From NCBI RefSeq assembly GCF_042477335.2, contig NC_091247.1:39545501-39609500 (forward strand): DNA of 64,000 bases. Direction: 5' to 3'. Source of the stretch: Ovis canadensis (Eukaryota > Chordata > Mammalia > Artiodactyla > Bovidae). The notes below the pieces were generated by a model, which searched no databases, was not told where the DNA came from, and was given only the letters and a program-made list of their open reading frames with translations. The position numbers and the translations under genes are program-made. Shown piece after piece: positions 34,009 through 45,166 of the stretch (position 1 is its first letter; the number at the start of each line of letters is the position of its first letter).

Positions 34009-34955
34009 CTTAGGACAGCTTTGGTAATGCAGAGAAGGTGGAAAATGCTATAATATTAGGTGGGTCTTGGTTGTGACCAAGAGCTAAGCCCAGCTGTATA
34101 TTTTGGAAGCATTGAAGTGACAGACGTTCATTGGGTTTCACAGCTTGGTGTTGGTCTTGGGGCAGAACCCTTGGACAGAAGCTAAGAATCACAAACATCA
34201 CTGAAGAGTGGAACAGAGGAGCCCTTTAAACCTCTTCCTCATCACTGTGTGAACTCTGACAATTTACTTGTCTCTGGGCTTCAGTTTCACTATCCACTAA
34301 GTGAACAGGTTAGATTAGACAAGTTCAAGGGCATCTTCCAGTGCTGTTATTCTAGGACTATAAAACAGCTTCCAGGCAGCAGAGGAAAGAGAGGTTGGCC
34401 TCCCTGTTGGTATTCTGCACTCACTCCTTGTCTGAAGTCACTCAGCAGCTCTCTCTGTGGCTGACCAAAGGCCAGCCTTGAGCAACAGCTGAATCTCCAT
34501 CCCCGGGGCCTCCTTTTACCCAGCCTTCCCGGCAGGATGAAAGCTTTCCTGCAATTCTTATGAAGGCAGCCCACGTGAATGGCAGGAGTAGCCTCTGAGT
34601 GATCTCTCTGCTCCCTGGCAGCACACGGCCGGATGCTATCTGCAGAGGAAGTAGTGGAATGTGGAAGTTTACATGATGTCAGCGCATATGCATCCTCCTG
34701 TCCTGAACCTGGAGCCCAGCCATCCACTCCTGCGCCAGGCGGCTCCTGGCCCTCCCCTTCTTGAGAGCCTCAGGCTGCTTGGGAGTCCTCTGCTCCATGT
34801 TTCCCGAGAGGATGGGCATCTGAGCAGGACCGAAAGAATTGGTCAAAACAACAACAAAAATGATTATTGCTTGCATCCTCTGCAGTAGGTTCGGTATTGT
34901 GATGTCACATTCCATCTCTCAAGGCTCAGACTGACCAAGATTCATTGGGAAAGAA
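34009..34955. other. Intergenic, nothing recognised
   Basis: Fairly GC-rich, unique-looking. A 126-codon open frame on the minus strand (34347-34727) has no recognisable domain. Confidence 0.45.
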
Positions 34956-35225
34956 TGGCTCTGGTCTGAATGTTTGCTTCCCTTCCACCCAAAATTCATA
35001 TGTAGAAATCCTCAGCCCTAACGATGATGGTAATAGGAGATGTGGCCTATGGGAGGTAAGTCGTAAGGTTGGAGCCCTTGAGAATGGGCTTAATGTCTTA
35101 CAAAAGAGCCCCCATGGAGCTCCCCACGGAGCTTCTTCCATGTATGCACACAACTGGAAGCTTTCAGCCCAGAAAAGGACCTCACCTGACCTTGACCTCA
35201 GCCTCCAGAAGCGTGACAAATAAAT
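34956..35225 (+). mobile_element. MLT1-type LTR fragment (ERVL-MaLR)
   Basis: GGTCTGAATGTTTGCTTCCC, CAAAATTCATATGTAGAAATC, GATGGTAATAGGAGATGTGG and CAGCCTCCAGAAGCGTGAC follow MaLR LTR order. The 3-prime end is missing. Confidence 0.75.
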
Positions 35226-36841
35226 GCCACCCCATCTGTGGAATTTTGTTAGATGAAGACAGGACTTACCCCAGGCAATTCCCTAATACAAAGTCTCCTG
35301 CCCTATGCACAAACAGATGGAAGACCACCAGGTCTGCTTCACACATAGGAGCAAACGTGGCATGCTCAAGGCAGTGAGGAAGTGAAGAATGTTGGTGGGA
35401 AGAGGGCAGGGGGTTTGAAAGCGCATATTGCAGACTTTTTGAAGTTCTCAGCACCTGTGCAGGTAGAAGAGAAGGGACGGTAAAGGGGGTAGAGGCAGGG
35501 AAAAGGCAGATTCCTTAGACCCTGCCCATTGCAGGGCTTTGGAAGTAACACTGGGAGCTCCAGGGCCCGACAGAGGTGACATAGATCAGTCTGGATCTGG
35601 CTTCCAGAAACTGGCTCCCAGATCCAGGTGAGCTGGAGCTACACTGCTATGCATCTTGTAGGTGGTCTTTTGGGGCTTTGATGACACTCAGATCCCAGAT
35701 CTTCTTCCCTGGCCCTTCCTTGGACTCGAGGGCCCGAGGTCCTGGAGAAACTCTCCTCTGTGTTCTCTTTATGTGGAGAGTGGCACCAGAGCAGGTAGGA
35801 GCAGCTTTGGCAAGCCAGATACCCTCGATTGTGAAGAGGTACTGAGACACTGGCTTCCGAAGCTGGACCAGTCGCTCTGTGATCTTGTGGTTCTGGCAAA
35901 AGGCGTGGAACGAGAGACATGATCTGACCAGGAGGCGCTTGGGACTCAAATGTGGGCCAGCAAGTTCCTATAATGTGGACCCCCAAACAAACAGGCTTCA
36001 GGGCTTCCTCTCTGTACCTGCAGACAAATGTTCCCTTTGGAACTATGAAGCCGGCTACTTCCACACTCAAGTCTGTATTAGCATCCAAAGGGTCCATGTC
36101 AGGAACCCATGGGAGAACACGGTACACGTGCCTGGCAGAACTACAGACACTCATCAGTGGACATCAAGTATTCAGGAAGTGTTTCTACATTTGCTACTCT
36201 GTCATTGAAAAACAAATCCCAGGAAATCAAATATTTAACTGCTTTACTTAATAATGTCCCCAATCAGTCTCCCTGCCCTCAATGGGCTGTAAGCAGGCCT
36301 CTACTAGGAGCTCTACATGTCATTCTTGTCCTCCATACGTCTGGTCCTCAGGATGCTGGAGGCGGGAGGAGCAGGGCCTGGGTAGTAAGACTGGGAAACA
36401 GCTCCTGCCCAGGCCTTTCACTCTGTGAGGGATATGATGGCCAGAGTGGGGAAAATATAGAAAAGAGGAAGAAAGGGGAGAAAATGAAGGGAGAAAAAGA
36501 AGTAATGAGGAGACACAGATGCTGGGGAAGGCTGAACTCTCACTGTGGTAACCGGAGATTCCAAACCACTAATTCAGCCATGTGTCTTCCAGAGTTCAAG
36601 CATATTTATGGGAGTAATGGATGAAATCTGTAATATGAGTACAGGTAACACCCGCTGGGAAATTGGGCTAGGGGCTTCTTCTAGAGCTGAAAGCACATTT
36701 GAGAATATTTACTTAGGTTTGTTTTTATCTCATCGTTATTCAGTTTCTTCCTCTGTATGCTTTGTGATATATATGATATATTAATATAGTAGTATGTATA
36801 TATCATTTATAAATAGATAAACATACTTATGTTGAGAAGGA
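35226..36841. other. Intergenic, nothing recognised
   Basis: About 1.6 kb. A 171-codon minus-strand open frame (35639-36154) is the longest non-repeat frame outside the known genes, but shows no domain I recognise; it is discussed under rejected items. Confidence 0.45.
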
Positions 36842-37072
36842 TGGACTTCCCTGGCTGCTCAGATGGTAAAGAATTAGTCTGCAATGCAGGAGACCCGGGT
36901 TTGACCCCTGGATTGGGAAGATCCACTGGAGAAGGGAATGGCAATCCACTCCAGCATTCTTGCCTGGAGAATTCCATGGCCAGAGGAGCTTGGCAGGCTA
37001 TAGTCCATGGGGTTGCAAAAATAGGACACAACTGAGCGACTAACACTCACTTTTTTTCATGTTGAGGAAGGT
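36828..37072 (+). repeat. Bov-tA SINE with imperfect target duplication
   Basis: The SINE (about 36842-37058) has head GGACTTCCCTGGCTGCTCAG and ends CGACTAACACTCACTTTTTTT. The flanks TTATGTTGAGAAGG and CATGTTGAGGAAGG are near-identical, indicating a target duplication that has since diverged. Confidence 0.92.
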
Positions 37073-38194
37073 ATGCTTAAATTTTTTCTATTGATGGGGT
37101 ACATGATCGAAAGAGCTTAGAGACTACTCAACCAGAACGATCACAAAAACCATCAAAGACCCCACCATGCTTCCTAGGAAGGCCTGGGGCCTCATTAGGG
37201 GCCTCTGCCAGGTTGGCTTAATATAGAAGGAAAAGTCAACTCTCAGCTTTTCTCTAGTGCCTCAGGATCATTTAAAGAGTAAAATCATATGCATTTTGGT
37301 GAAACAGAAAAAAATATTATTATATGACTGTTACTATCTAAACTCACAACCAGCATCTAAAAAGAGTTGTATCATCATGGGCGTGCCCTATGCAATTGCG
37401 GCCCCTGAAATGCAAGTGGAATTGGAACACAGCCCATGTCCTGCTCACCATGTGCCTTGAGAGGGGTGTCTCTGCCCTCAGGAAGGGGAGTCATTTACTC
37501 TCATAAAGGTGTTGCATGGATTACCAACAGCCCTGCTGCTTTTTCTTTCTTTATTTGAATATAATTTTCTAATGGGTTTTGCTTTCATAAATACAGTTTA
37601 TTGCTTGGTTTGTCTTTGCCTAACACTAATTTTGAGTTTCCAGCCATGGAGGGTATGCCTCATGATGGGGGTGGCAGAATGGGGTCCCAGCTTCAGCAGG
37701 TGCAGCCCTTCAAAACACAGTTCCCCACCCCCAAGGCAGAGAACTCAAAAGCTGAATATTATTTTTGGCCCCTGTGTCTCAGAGACATCCCAGTCAGATA
37801 TCTGACCAAGCAAGTTGTTCCACAATGGAAACACAGCTAACACTTCAGTCCAGCCTGTGTCAAGGGCAGCCTGTTGCCTGTGGCCTGCGTCAATCTCCAC
37901 TGGACACAGCCATCCGGTTGTGGAAGGTGCCGTTTCACTCAGCTGAAACCACCGTGGAATAATGCAATCCTTTCTAATACAGCCCCAGGGGCTCAGAGCT
38001 GTCCACACAAGTCCCCACTCACTCTTATCTTCCTGCAAACTCCACTGATCTATTTATTGGGAAATGTGATGTTTTTCCCCTCCAAATGTTGTCTACCCTC
38101 TTAGGGAGTGATGTTGCTTCCTGGCTATCGGTTAGCAGCAAGAAAGGCAGCAATGCTGGGTCTCTGCAGGCGGTCTCTGTGGTTCCTGGGATCC
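37073..38194 (-). other. ARHGAP25: ARHGAP25 3-prime UTR and flank
   Basis: Downstream of the ARHGAP25 stop on the minus strand. AATAAA hexamers (TTTATT on +) lie at 38053-38058, about 140 bp past the stop, and at 37550-37555, about 640 bp past it. Either could set the transcript end. No other gene is seen here. Confidence 0.5.
38053..38058 (-). terminator. ARHGAP25: Candidate ARHGAP25 poly(A) signal AATAAA
   Basis: The first canonical hexamer downstream of the ARHGAP25 stop. Its use is inferred from position only; the later one at 37550-37555 is an alternative. Confidence 0.4.
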
Positions 38195-38402
38195 TCAAGC
38201 GTCAATCTTGGGTTCCTTCATTGATTTGACAAACTCCTTGACCTCCTCTTCCAAGGCCTTGTTTCTCTTCTCCACATCCTCCCGGGAGCGTTCCACGTTG
38301 CGGAGGCTGATTTCCAAGGCTGCTGACTTCTTCTTCTCATTCTCCAGTTCTTCATTGAGCCTCACCACCTTAGCCCACACGTCATAATTTTCCTTCTCGA
38401 GG
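38195..38402 (-). CDS. ARHGAP25: ARHGAP25, last coding exon (C-terminal coiled coil)
   Basis: Encodes the C-terminal 68 residues after a split Asn codon, then TGA at 38195-38197. The text runs LEKENYDVWAKVVRLNEEL to FVKSMKEPKIDA, with a strong heptad-like pattern of Leu, Val and Glu/Lys: a coiled coil. In the family this region follows the RhoGAP domain and serves self-association or partner binding. The acceptor is TTCTTTGTAG. The first base C joins the AA left by the upstream exon to make Asn. Very similar to remembered human ARHGAP25, with small changes near the end (KIDA). Confidence 0.97.
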
Positions 38403-39267
38403 CTACAAAGAAGGGAAGAAAAGAATGGGATGACAAGGCATGACCTCTAGACTCTCCCTACGGCCTTGCCCACCGCCACCCTGTCCATTTCACCTTCCAC
38501 ATCACAAGGCCCATCTCCAGCCTGTGCCTCCTAGTGTGTCCCACCCCGGACAGGAGGACTTCCCAGTAAACCTGAACTCCCAGAGCGTGTTCCTGCTCCT
38601 CTTCTGTCATTTATCATCCATCCTGTGACATCTTGTGTTGTTTTTCATGTCGTTTTGTGTTTTGTATCTTCCACCACACTATAAAGTCTTTGAATGAAGA
38701 TACCACCTCTAATATTTTCAGCCCACTAGAGCCTTACATCTGTCCTGCTCTGTGGAAGTGTTGATTAACAGCTGACTCTCACCCAGATTCTGTGTGTACG
38801 GATCACCAGCCCCTGTGTACACACGTGTGCCTTCTCATCCTGCTCCACGCAGACCACGGACCAGAGCCTTCTCTCATGAAGGCTCCTGGAGACCAAGATT
38901 TGGAGAATCCAGGGAGCTGCTCTTAGAGAGCAATGGTCTTGCCAGCCCCACCCACCCTTCTGAATCCCACTCAAAGTGCAAAATCTGCTGGATTCCTGAA
39001 TTCCCAGGATTTTCACTGTTATTGCCCCAAATCGTAGTCTCATCCCAGGTGCCTGTCTGTCCCCCTTCAGGCTGTGCTGAATTAACCCTTTAAAATGAGC
39101 ATACATGTTACATTTTAAAACCACAGTAGGGAATTTCAGGCCTGTGAGGAGAATGTGATTAGAAAAGTTGCTTCAGAGTTTCATTCTGTGAGATAATGCC
39201 TCCATGCTACTCAATAGCAGAAACATTCTTAAATGGAGACTTGAGCTCCTGTTTGAGCCCATCCCTG

Positions 39268-39500
39268 GGCTCTGTTGGTGGCTCAGATGGTAAGGAATCT
39301 GCCTGCAATGCAGGAGACCCATTTCTAGCCTGTGCAGGAGACCCCGGTTCGCTCCCTGGGTTGGGAAGATCCCCTGAAGAAGGGAATGGCAACCTACTCC
39401 AGTATTCTTGTCTGGTGAATTCCATGGACAGAGAAGCCTGGCAGGCTATTGTCCATGGGGTCGCAAAGAGTTGAACACAACTGAGCAACTAACACTTTCA
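39268..39500 (+). repeat. Bov-tA SINE with internal duplication of the tRNA head
   Basis: Head TGGTGGCTCAGATGGTAAGG. The GCAGGAGACCC block occurs twice (about 39309 and 39335), separated by ATTTCTAGCCTGT, so the box-B region is duplicated. The end ACTGAGCAACTAACACTTTC is normal. Antisense to ARHGAP25. Confidence 0.92.
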
Positions 39501-39640
39501 CTGGCTTCTAACTTCAAGGGCCTAGTCGATGCTGCACGTAATGGCCTCTCATCAGAGCATTGCCTACCTCTGCCCATTTCTTCTTAAAGCCAAATTAGAC
39601 ATTCCTCTGGAATCCACATTGCAGGAAGATTCTTTCCCAT

Positions 39641-39852
39641 CTTCCCTAGTGGCACAGACAGTAAAGAATCTACCTGCAACGTGGGAGAGCCAGGTTTGAT
39701 CCCTGACTTGGGAAGATACTTGGCAGGAGGAAATAGCAACCCACTCCAGTGTTCTTGTCTAGGAAATCCCATGGACAGAGGAGTCTGGTGGGTTACAGTC
39801 CATGGGGTTGCGAAGAGTCAGACACGAGTGACTGACTAACACTTTTACTTTC
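39641..39852 (+). repeat. Bov-tA SINE
   Basis: Head CTTCCCTAGTGGCACAGAC, box-B-like GGTTTGATCCC, end GACTGACTAACACTTTTAC. Antisense to ARHGAP25, inside an intron. Confidence 0.92.
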
Positions 39853-39974
39853 TGGAATCCTGCTCATCACAAATCTAGTTTTCTTCTCAGAGTTCTCCAC
39901 ATCCCTCTTGCTTAGAGGGCAACCTCACGAGACACTGCTAGATCTTGGCCACTGATTCCAGTGGTGGAGACGTA

Positions 39975-40172
39975 GAATCTGAGTGGGCTTGGGAGGGTGG
40001 CTGACCCAGGTTCAAATCCCAGCCCCATCAATGATTAGCTGTGCAACCTTTAAGAACCTTTTTATACTTCCCAAACTCTTATTTCTTCTGTAAAATGAGG
40101 GTTTTACCTATTTCACCTGATTACTGAAGGGATTATATGAGAAGGGATGTCTGAAGCGTGAATATTAGAGCA
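39975..40172 (+). repeat. MIR SINE
   Basis: GGTTCAAATCCCAGCCCCATC, AGCTGTGCAACCTTTAAG and TTCTGTAAAATGAGGGTTTT followed by GAAGGGATTATATGAG is the standard MIR core order. Confidence 0.82.
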
Positions 40173-40367
40173 AGTATCATAGACTGAGTCCTCTTTCCTC
40201 TCCCACGGAGGAGTGGGGAACCCCCACTCCCCACCCAATTTTGGATTCAGAGGACTTTGTCCCCTTCAGGAGGAGTGGCCACCTTAATAAATATTTGTAG
40301 AGTTGGTGAATGACATTAATACAAAAAAGTTTTGAAATTTCTCTTAATGTTTTAAGGCAAATACATG

Positions 40368-40560
40368 AGATTCTTTGTGATCCCATGGACTACAGTCCCC
40401 TAGACTCCTGTGTCCATGGAATTTTCCAGGCAAGAATACCGGAGTGGGTTGCCATTTCCTCCTCCAGGGATTCTTTCCAACTCAGGGATCGAATCTGCCT
40501 CCCATGTGTTTCCTGCATTGGCAGGCACATTCTTTACCACTACTTCACCTGGGAAGCTTG
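40368..40560 (-). repeat. Bov-tA SINE
   Basis: Reverse-oriented: GTGATCCCATGGACTACAGTC at the left, CCTGCATTGGCAGGCACATTC and CACCTGGGAAGC at the right. Same strand as ARHGAP25. Confidence 0.9.
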
Positions 40561-40850
40561 TATTAAGGCATGTTGATGCTTAAAGAATCACTTTTTGGAA
40601 ATAGCTGGTTAAGCTACTTAAGCTACATACTTACTTTTCCATGACTTTAATCTAAAGTTTAGTGTTTTCACTAATTTGGTCATCTCCTCAATCCCTTTGC
40701 CCTTGTTCTTCATTAGGCCAGACTACTTACTATAGAAACTGTTGTCTATAATTGAAGTTTCATGATGTCACTCCTTTGGCAGAGAAAAATCCCTATTTGC
40801 TTTTAATATGGAAACAAGTGGCTGCCCAAGCCCCTCTGGGGATGACTTAC

Positions 40851-41377
40851 TTTTTAATCTCTTCCTCATACATTTGCTTCTGTGTTTCTATTTCCTTTTG
40901 CAGCTCCTGGACCATCCTCTGCAAAGATTCAAGTTCCTCTTCACCAGAGACTTTTTTCCCAGGCCCAGTTTCAGAGTTTAGGCTGGCAAGAGCATCTCTC
41001 TTGGAGTCACAGGCCTGGGGTGAGAGTGCACTGGCTTCATCCCCAGGGGACCCGGGCTGGGTGGGGACGTTATCATAGGTAGAAGTCCGCTGGGAGTCGA
41101 AAAACTGCGGCATGCCTTGAGACATCGTTCTCCTGTGCCCATCCCCAGCCTTTGCCTCCAAAGAAGATGACCAGAATTCATTTTTAAAGATCTCTGCTTT
41201 GCAGCTGTTGGCACCTTGTAAAGCGGAGGTCAAGAAACATTTCCGGTTTGGGAGTGTCTGAGTCCTTTTTCGTGATTGCAGCTTCCAATCTCCTGGCTTG
41301 TCCCTGGATGTTTTGTCTTCTAGACACCCGTCGTTCGGCTGTTGTCCAGTGGGGCTGGTTGCATCTGAGTCACTGGC
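40851..41377 (-). CDS. ARHGAP25: ARHGAP25, large linker exon (Ser/Pro-rich, start of coiled coil)
   Basis: A 527-bp exon that starts at phase 0 and encodes 175 residues plus two bases (AA). It begins ASDSDATSPTGQQ, includes QSRKRTQTLPNRKCFLTSAL and QRTSTYDNVPTQPGSPGDEA, and ends in a Glu/Gln/Lys-rich helix LESLQRMVQELQKEIETQK. The middle is rich in Ser, Thr, Pro and Asp, with no fold visible, and likely disordered and phosphorylated; the end starts the C-terminal coiled coil. The donor is AAA|AA|GTAAGT. The acceptor AG is directly preceded by 12 T, and GGCCT/AGGCC arms flank that tract. Confidence 0.97.
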
Positions 41378-41481
41378 CTAAAAAAAAAAAAGGCCATGGA
41401 TGTTACATGGGTTTTTACACAAGTGTCATGTTCTCAGGATAAGGATGAGTAACTTGAAAGAAGGTGCATCTGTGAAACTTC

Positions 41482-42483
41482 AGAAGACCATCTCTTTTAT
41501 GTCCTTGGTATTTTCTTTATTATTGTATTTTAGATTAGAGGATAACTACTTAACCATTGTGATGGTCTTTGCCACACATCAGCATGAATTGGCCATAGGT
41601 ATACATATGTCCCTTCCTTCTTGAACCCCCCCTTCCATCGTCCACCCCATCCCACCCCTCTAAATTGTCAGAGAGCACTGACTTTGAGTTCCCTGCATCT
41701 TACATTAGACTCCCAGTGGCTATGTATTTTACATATGGCAATGTGTATGTTTCAATGCTATTCTCTCAAATCATCCCCCTTCTCCTTCCCTCACTGTGTC
41801 CAAAAGTCTGTTCTTTATGACTGTGTCTCTTTTGCTGTCCTGCATATACGACTGTCAATACTATCTTTCCAGATTCCATATATATGTGTTAATATATGAT
41901 ATTTACCTTTATGACTTGCTTCACTCTGCAAAATAAGCTCTAGGTTCATCCAGCTCATTAGAACTGACTCAAATGCATTCCTTTTTACAGCTGAGTAATA
42001 TTCTATTGTGTATATGTACCACAACTTCTTTATCCATTCATCTGTCGATGGACATCCAGGTTGCTTCCATGTCCTAGCTATTGTAAATAGTACTGCAATG
42101 AGCATTGGAGTACATGTGTATTTTTCAGTTATGTTTTCCTCAGGATATATGTCCAGTAGTGGGATTGCTGGGTTGTATGGTAGTTTTATTCCTAGTTTAT
42201 TAAGGAATCTCCAGATTGTTCTTCATAGTGGCTGTATCAATTTGCATTCCCATGAACAGTGTAGGAGGGTTCCCTTTTCTCCCCACTCTCTAGCATTTAT
42301 TGTTTGTAAATGGTCATCATTTTTGATGATGACCATTCTGACTGGTATAAAATGATACCTCATTGTAGTTCTGATTGGCATTTCTCTAATAATGAGCAAT
42401 GTTGAGCATCTTTCCATGTGTTTCTTAGCCATCTATATGTCTTCTTTGGAGAAATGTCTGTTTAGGTAAGAAGACCATCTCTT
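41482..42483 (-). mobile_element. 5-prime truncated L1 with 15-bp target duplication
   Basis: Exact direct repeats AGAAGACCATCTCTT at 41482-41496 and 42469-42483 enclose about 970 bp of L1. On the minus strand it carries the ORF2 C-terminus (IARTWKQPGCPSTDEWIKKL, then YIYTIEYYSAVKRNAFESVL) followed by an L1 3-prime UTR. The A-rich tail appears as a degenerate T-rich start at 41497. It lies in sense orientation inside ARHGAP25. Frames are broken and it is not autonomous. Confidence 0.95.
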
Positions 42484-42879
42484 AATTTGTCACATTAGTT
42501 GATTTTCTGCCTGGCATTTTTTTTTCAGAAGAATATTACATAAATACTTGAAGGAACTCATGCTCTAGAAGTGAAATGCTGAATAAAATCAATTGCTTGT
42601 GGGAAAGAGTCCTAAAATAGGATCTTTTAAAATAACCTTAGAATGGGGAGGCTTTTCCATGACCCAAATCCAGAAACCATAAAAGAAAAGTTTGATAAAT
42701 CCAATCTACATGGGTTTCCATGATCTCCCAAATTAAAAGTAAGCCACAGAAATCACTATATGCTAAATCAAACAAGAATTAACAAACTAACAAAAATATT
42801 TGCAATGCCTATCACAGACAATAGGCTATTTTCCCTAATACATTAAGTTCATAAAATTTGAGAAGAAGAAGACCAATAA
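42484..42879. other. Intronic, nothing recognised
   Basis: AT-rich intronic sequence. Part of 42640-42880 may belong to the L1M that follows, but the match is too weak to claim. Confidence 0.4.
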
Positions 42880-43900
42880 TCAATAGAGACATAGGCAAAG
42901 AACAAGGTCAGATGGCTTATGTAGGAAAATACAACTGGTCCTTACACATAAGAAAACAATGTTTGGATTCTCTTATAACAGTAAAACTTCAAAATTAAAA
43001 TTAATGAAATATCAGTTCTTTCCTATCAGATGGGAACACCCACCCCCTGAAAGCTAACATACTCTGCTGGGAAAAGTGTAGGGAAATAGATTATTTCATG
43101 CATCACTGGTGGAAGTACAAAAGAGGACAACCACTATTTAACAATTTTAATTCAAATTACATATTACAAATCTATTTACTCTCTGACTCATCAATCCCAC
43201 TTCGAGGAATTTATCTCAGAAATATATCTGTCTGAGCATGAAATAAAGCATGGCCAAGATTATTTGTGGCATCCTTGTTTGTAGCATAAAGGAATAAAAG
43301 TAATCTGCTCATCTATTGGGGTTGGCTGAGTAGATCATGATACATGCACAGAATGGAATACCATGTGTGTTAGTCACTCAGTCACATCCGACTCTGTGAC
43401 CACATGGACTGTGGTCTGCCAGGCTCCTCTGCCCATGGAATTCTCCAGGCAAGAATATTGGAGTGGGTTGCCATGCCCTTCTCTAGGGGATCTTCTTGAC
43501 CCAGGGATCAAACCTGGGTCTTCTGCATTGCAGGCAGATTCTTTACCATCATACATCTGCCAAAAACACAGTTTATGAAGTTGCTGTCCAGGGTATGCCA
43601 TTAAACAGAAAAATTCAAGATACAGAGTAGCATGTGTATATGCCTCTGTGTGTGTGTGTGTGTGTGTGAAGGGAGAGAATGAGTATGTTATACCTTGTAT
43701 AAAAAGGGAAGTAACTAACAGTTTACATTCATATTTACTTAAGTTTTCATAAAGGAACATTGGGAGGACAAAATAGGAACTGATAAAGGCAGGGAAGAAT
43801 GAGGTGGGTGGAGAGAGCAGAGGGAGCTGAAGTTCTAAACATATCTTTTTCTTTTGTTTTGACGTTTTTGTATCATGGACATATATGTTTAGATTAAATT
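42880..43900 (+). repeat. Old L1M 3-prime region, split by a SINE
   Basis: GGGAACACCCACCCCCTGAAAG, CTGGTGGAAGTACAAAAG and CAATCCCACTTCGAGGAATT are diverged L1 ORF2 end text. After the Bov-tA at 43364-43553 the L1 3-prime UTR appears to resume, with a (TG)n run at 43651-43668. Boundaries are approximate. Confidence 0.6.
43364..43553 (-). repeat. Bov-tA SINE nested in L1M
   Basis: Reverse-oriented: GTTAGTCACTCAGTCACATC at the left, CTGCATTGCAGGCAGATTC and TTTACCATC at the right. Confidence 0.92.
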
Positions 43901-45166
43901 AAGAAGAAAGAGAAAAAGACTGAGCCCTAAGTGTAAAATCAGAAAGTCAGGGCTCAAGCTGTCATTCGAGGCTTCCAGCTTATCACCTGCGTCAGCAACC
44001 CCACCTGGAATCAGAAGGGCCTGGGCCCTGAGATGCAAACTGGGTCTAAGTCCCACTCTCCTGCCATTCTAGTACCATCACCTTGGGCTAGCTGGTCGAC
44101 CTCCCCGAGACTCAGCTCCTCAGCTCTAACATGTGTAAGATAAATTCTGCCCTACAGAGGAAGGGTGATGACTCCAGACGTGATCTATTTAAGGTCTCCA
44201 GCACAGTGCCTCTCTTTAGTGTTACACTAAATACAGAAACCTGTCAAATGAGCAAAATGGCCACTCTCAAGGATGTCCAGGATGATTTCACTACATGAAG
44301 TAGGAACATTTCTAAATATTAATTTGATTTTAGAGTATTAGTAAGATGCACTGTATCCAGACAGGCATCACCCAAGAAAAATCACAACCACCACCACCTT
44401 TTTTTGCAATACGTTCTTCATCATCCACAGGATTAACAGTACTGTAGGCAACGGACAGCACCTGGTCAACTGGGAATTCTAGATCCATGACTTGGTCACA
44501 CATCAAGAATCAAGCTGCTACGTAAAGTTCACATGTTCTTTTAAAAAATATTTGTTGCTCTAAAGATGTGAAAATAGTTGAGCTTTGTAAATTGTTGGCC
44601 TTAGTCTAAATTTCAGAGTCTGCAGAGTTTTTTGACATTGTGAACGTGAGCCGCAATCCTTCAGTACAGAGGAGGGGGTTGACATTGCTGAGACAGCTTA
44701 TCAGGGAAAGGGAAATAATACACAAACACATCACATACTCTGAGAAAGAAATCACGTTTCATGGCTTAGCAGGAAACCAGTTCTCTCTGGACTTTCACCC
44801 GGAATTTTCAACAACTCTCACTGAAACGTTTACACTGTGGTATACATTAATTTCCCTATCAAACTTCCCTGGACTGTATTTGAAAGAGTTTCCTTTTTAA
44901 TGCGGGCTTCAGTGAGGACTCCCGTTGCTCAGTCACTGGGGGGTGGGCACACACGTCACTAATCCATCTCCAGGATACCAACAGAAACTAGGTTTTGAAA
45001 GAGGCCAGGCTTTCAAGATGCATTCAAATGAGTCTATACCAGCTGCGTCCATTGCCACAGCATCTCCCAGGACTCCCCAGATTGCCAGCCCAGAGCAGCT
45101 CTTACATGGAATGACCTGGACTGAAGGAAGAGTTGGATGGAAAGAGGAAGGTTTTCTACACCTTAC

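Larger units (their letters stand above)
38403..40850 (-). other. ARHGAP25: ARHGAP25 intron
   Basis: Bounded by donor GTAAGT (40845-40850) and acceptor TTTGTAG (ending 38403). It contains three Bov-tA SINEs and a MIR, listed separately. The rest (38405-39267, 39501-39640) shows nothing recognisable. Confidence 0.9.
41378..45166 (-). other. ARHGAP25: ARHGAP25 intron
   Basis: Donor GTAAGG (45161-45166), acceptor T12-AG (ending 41378). It holds a sense-strand L1 insertion ending about 0.1 kb from the acceptor, an older L1M on the opposite strand and a Bov-tA. The stretch 43910-45160 shows no recognised feature. A reasonable branch-point match (TGTAAC) lies about 25 nt from the acceptor. Confidence 0.9.

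Noticed and set aside
35639..36154. A 171-codon open frame on the minus strand, with a stretch (VEVAGFIVPKGTFV) faintly like a cytochrome P450 segment
   Set aside because: No heme-binding Cys motif or other P450 landmark follows. About one or two stop-free runs of this length are expected by chance in 64 kb of six frames. There is no splice or start context to support it.
38440..41233. Plus-strand open frames overlapping the ARHGAP25 exons
   Set aside because: The minus-strand exons have matching splice sites, joined frames and clear protein identity. The plus-strand frames are shadows.
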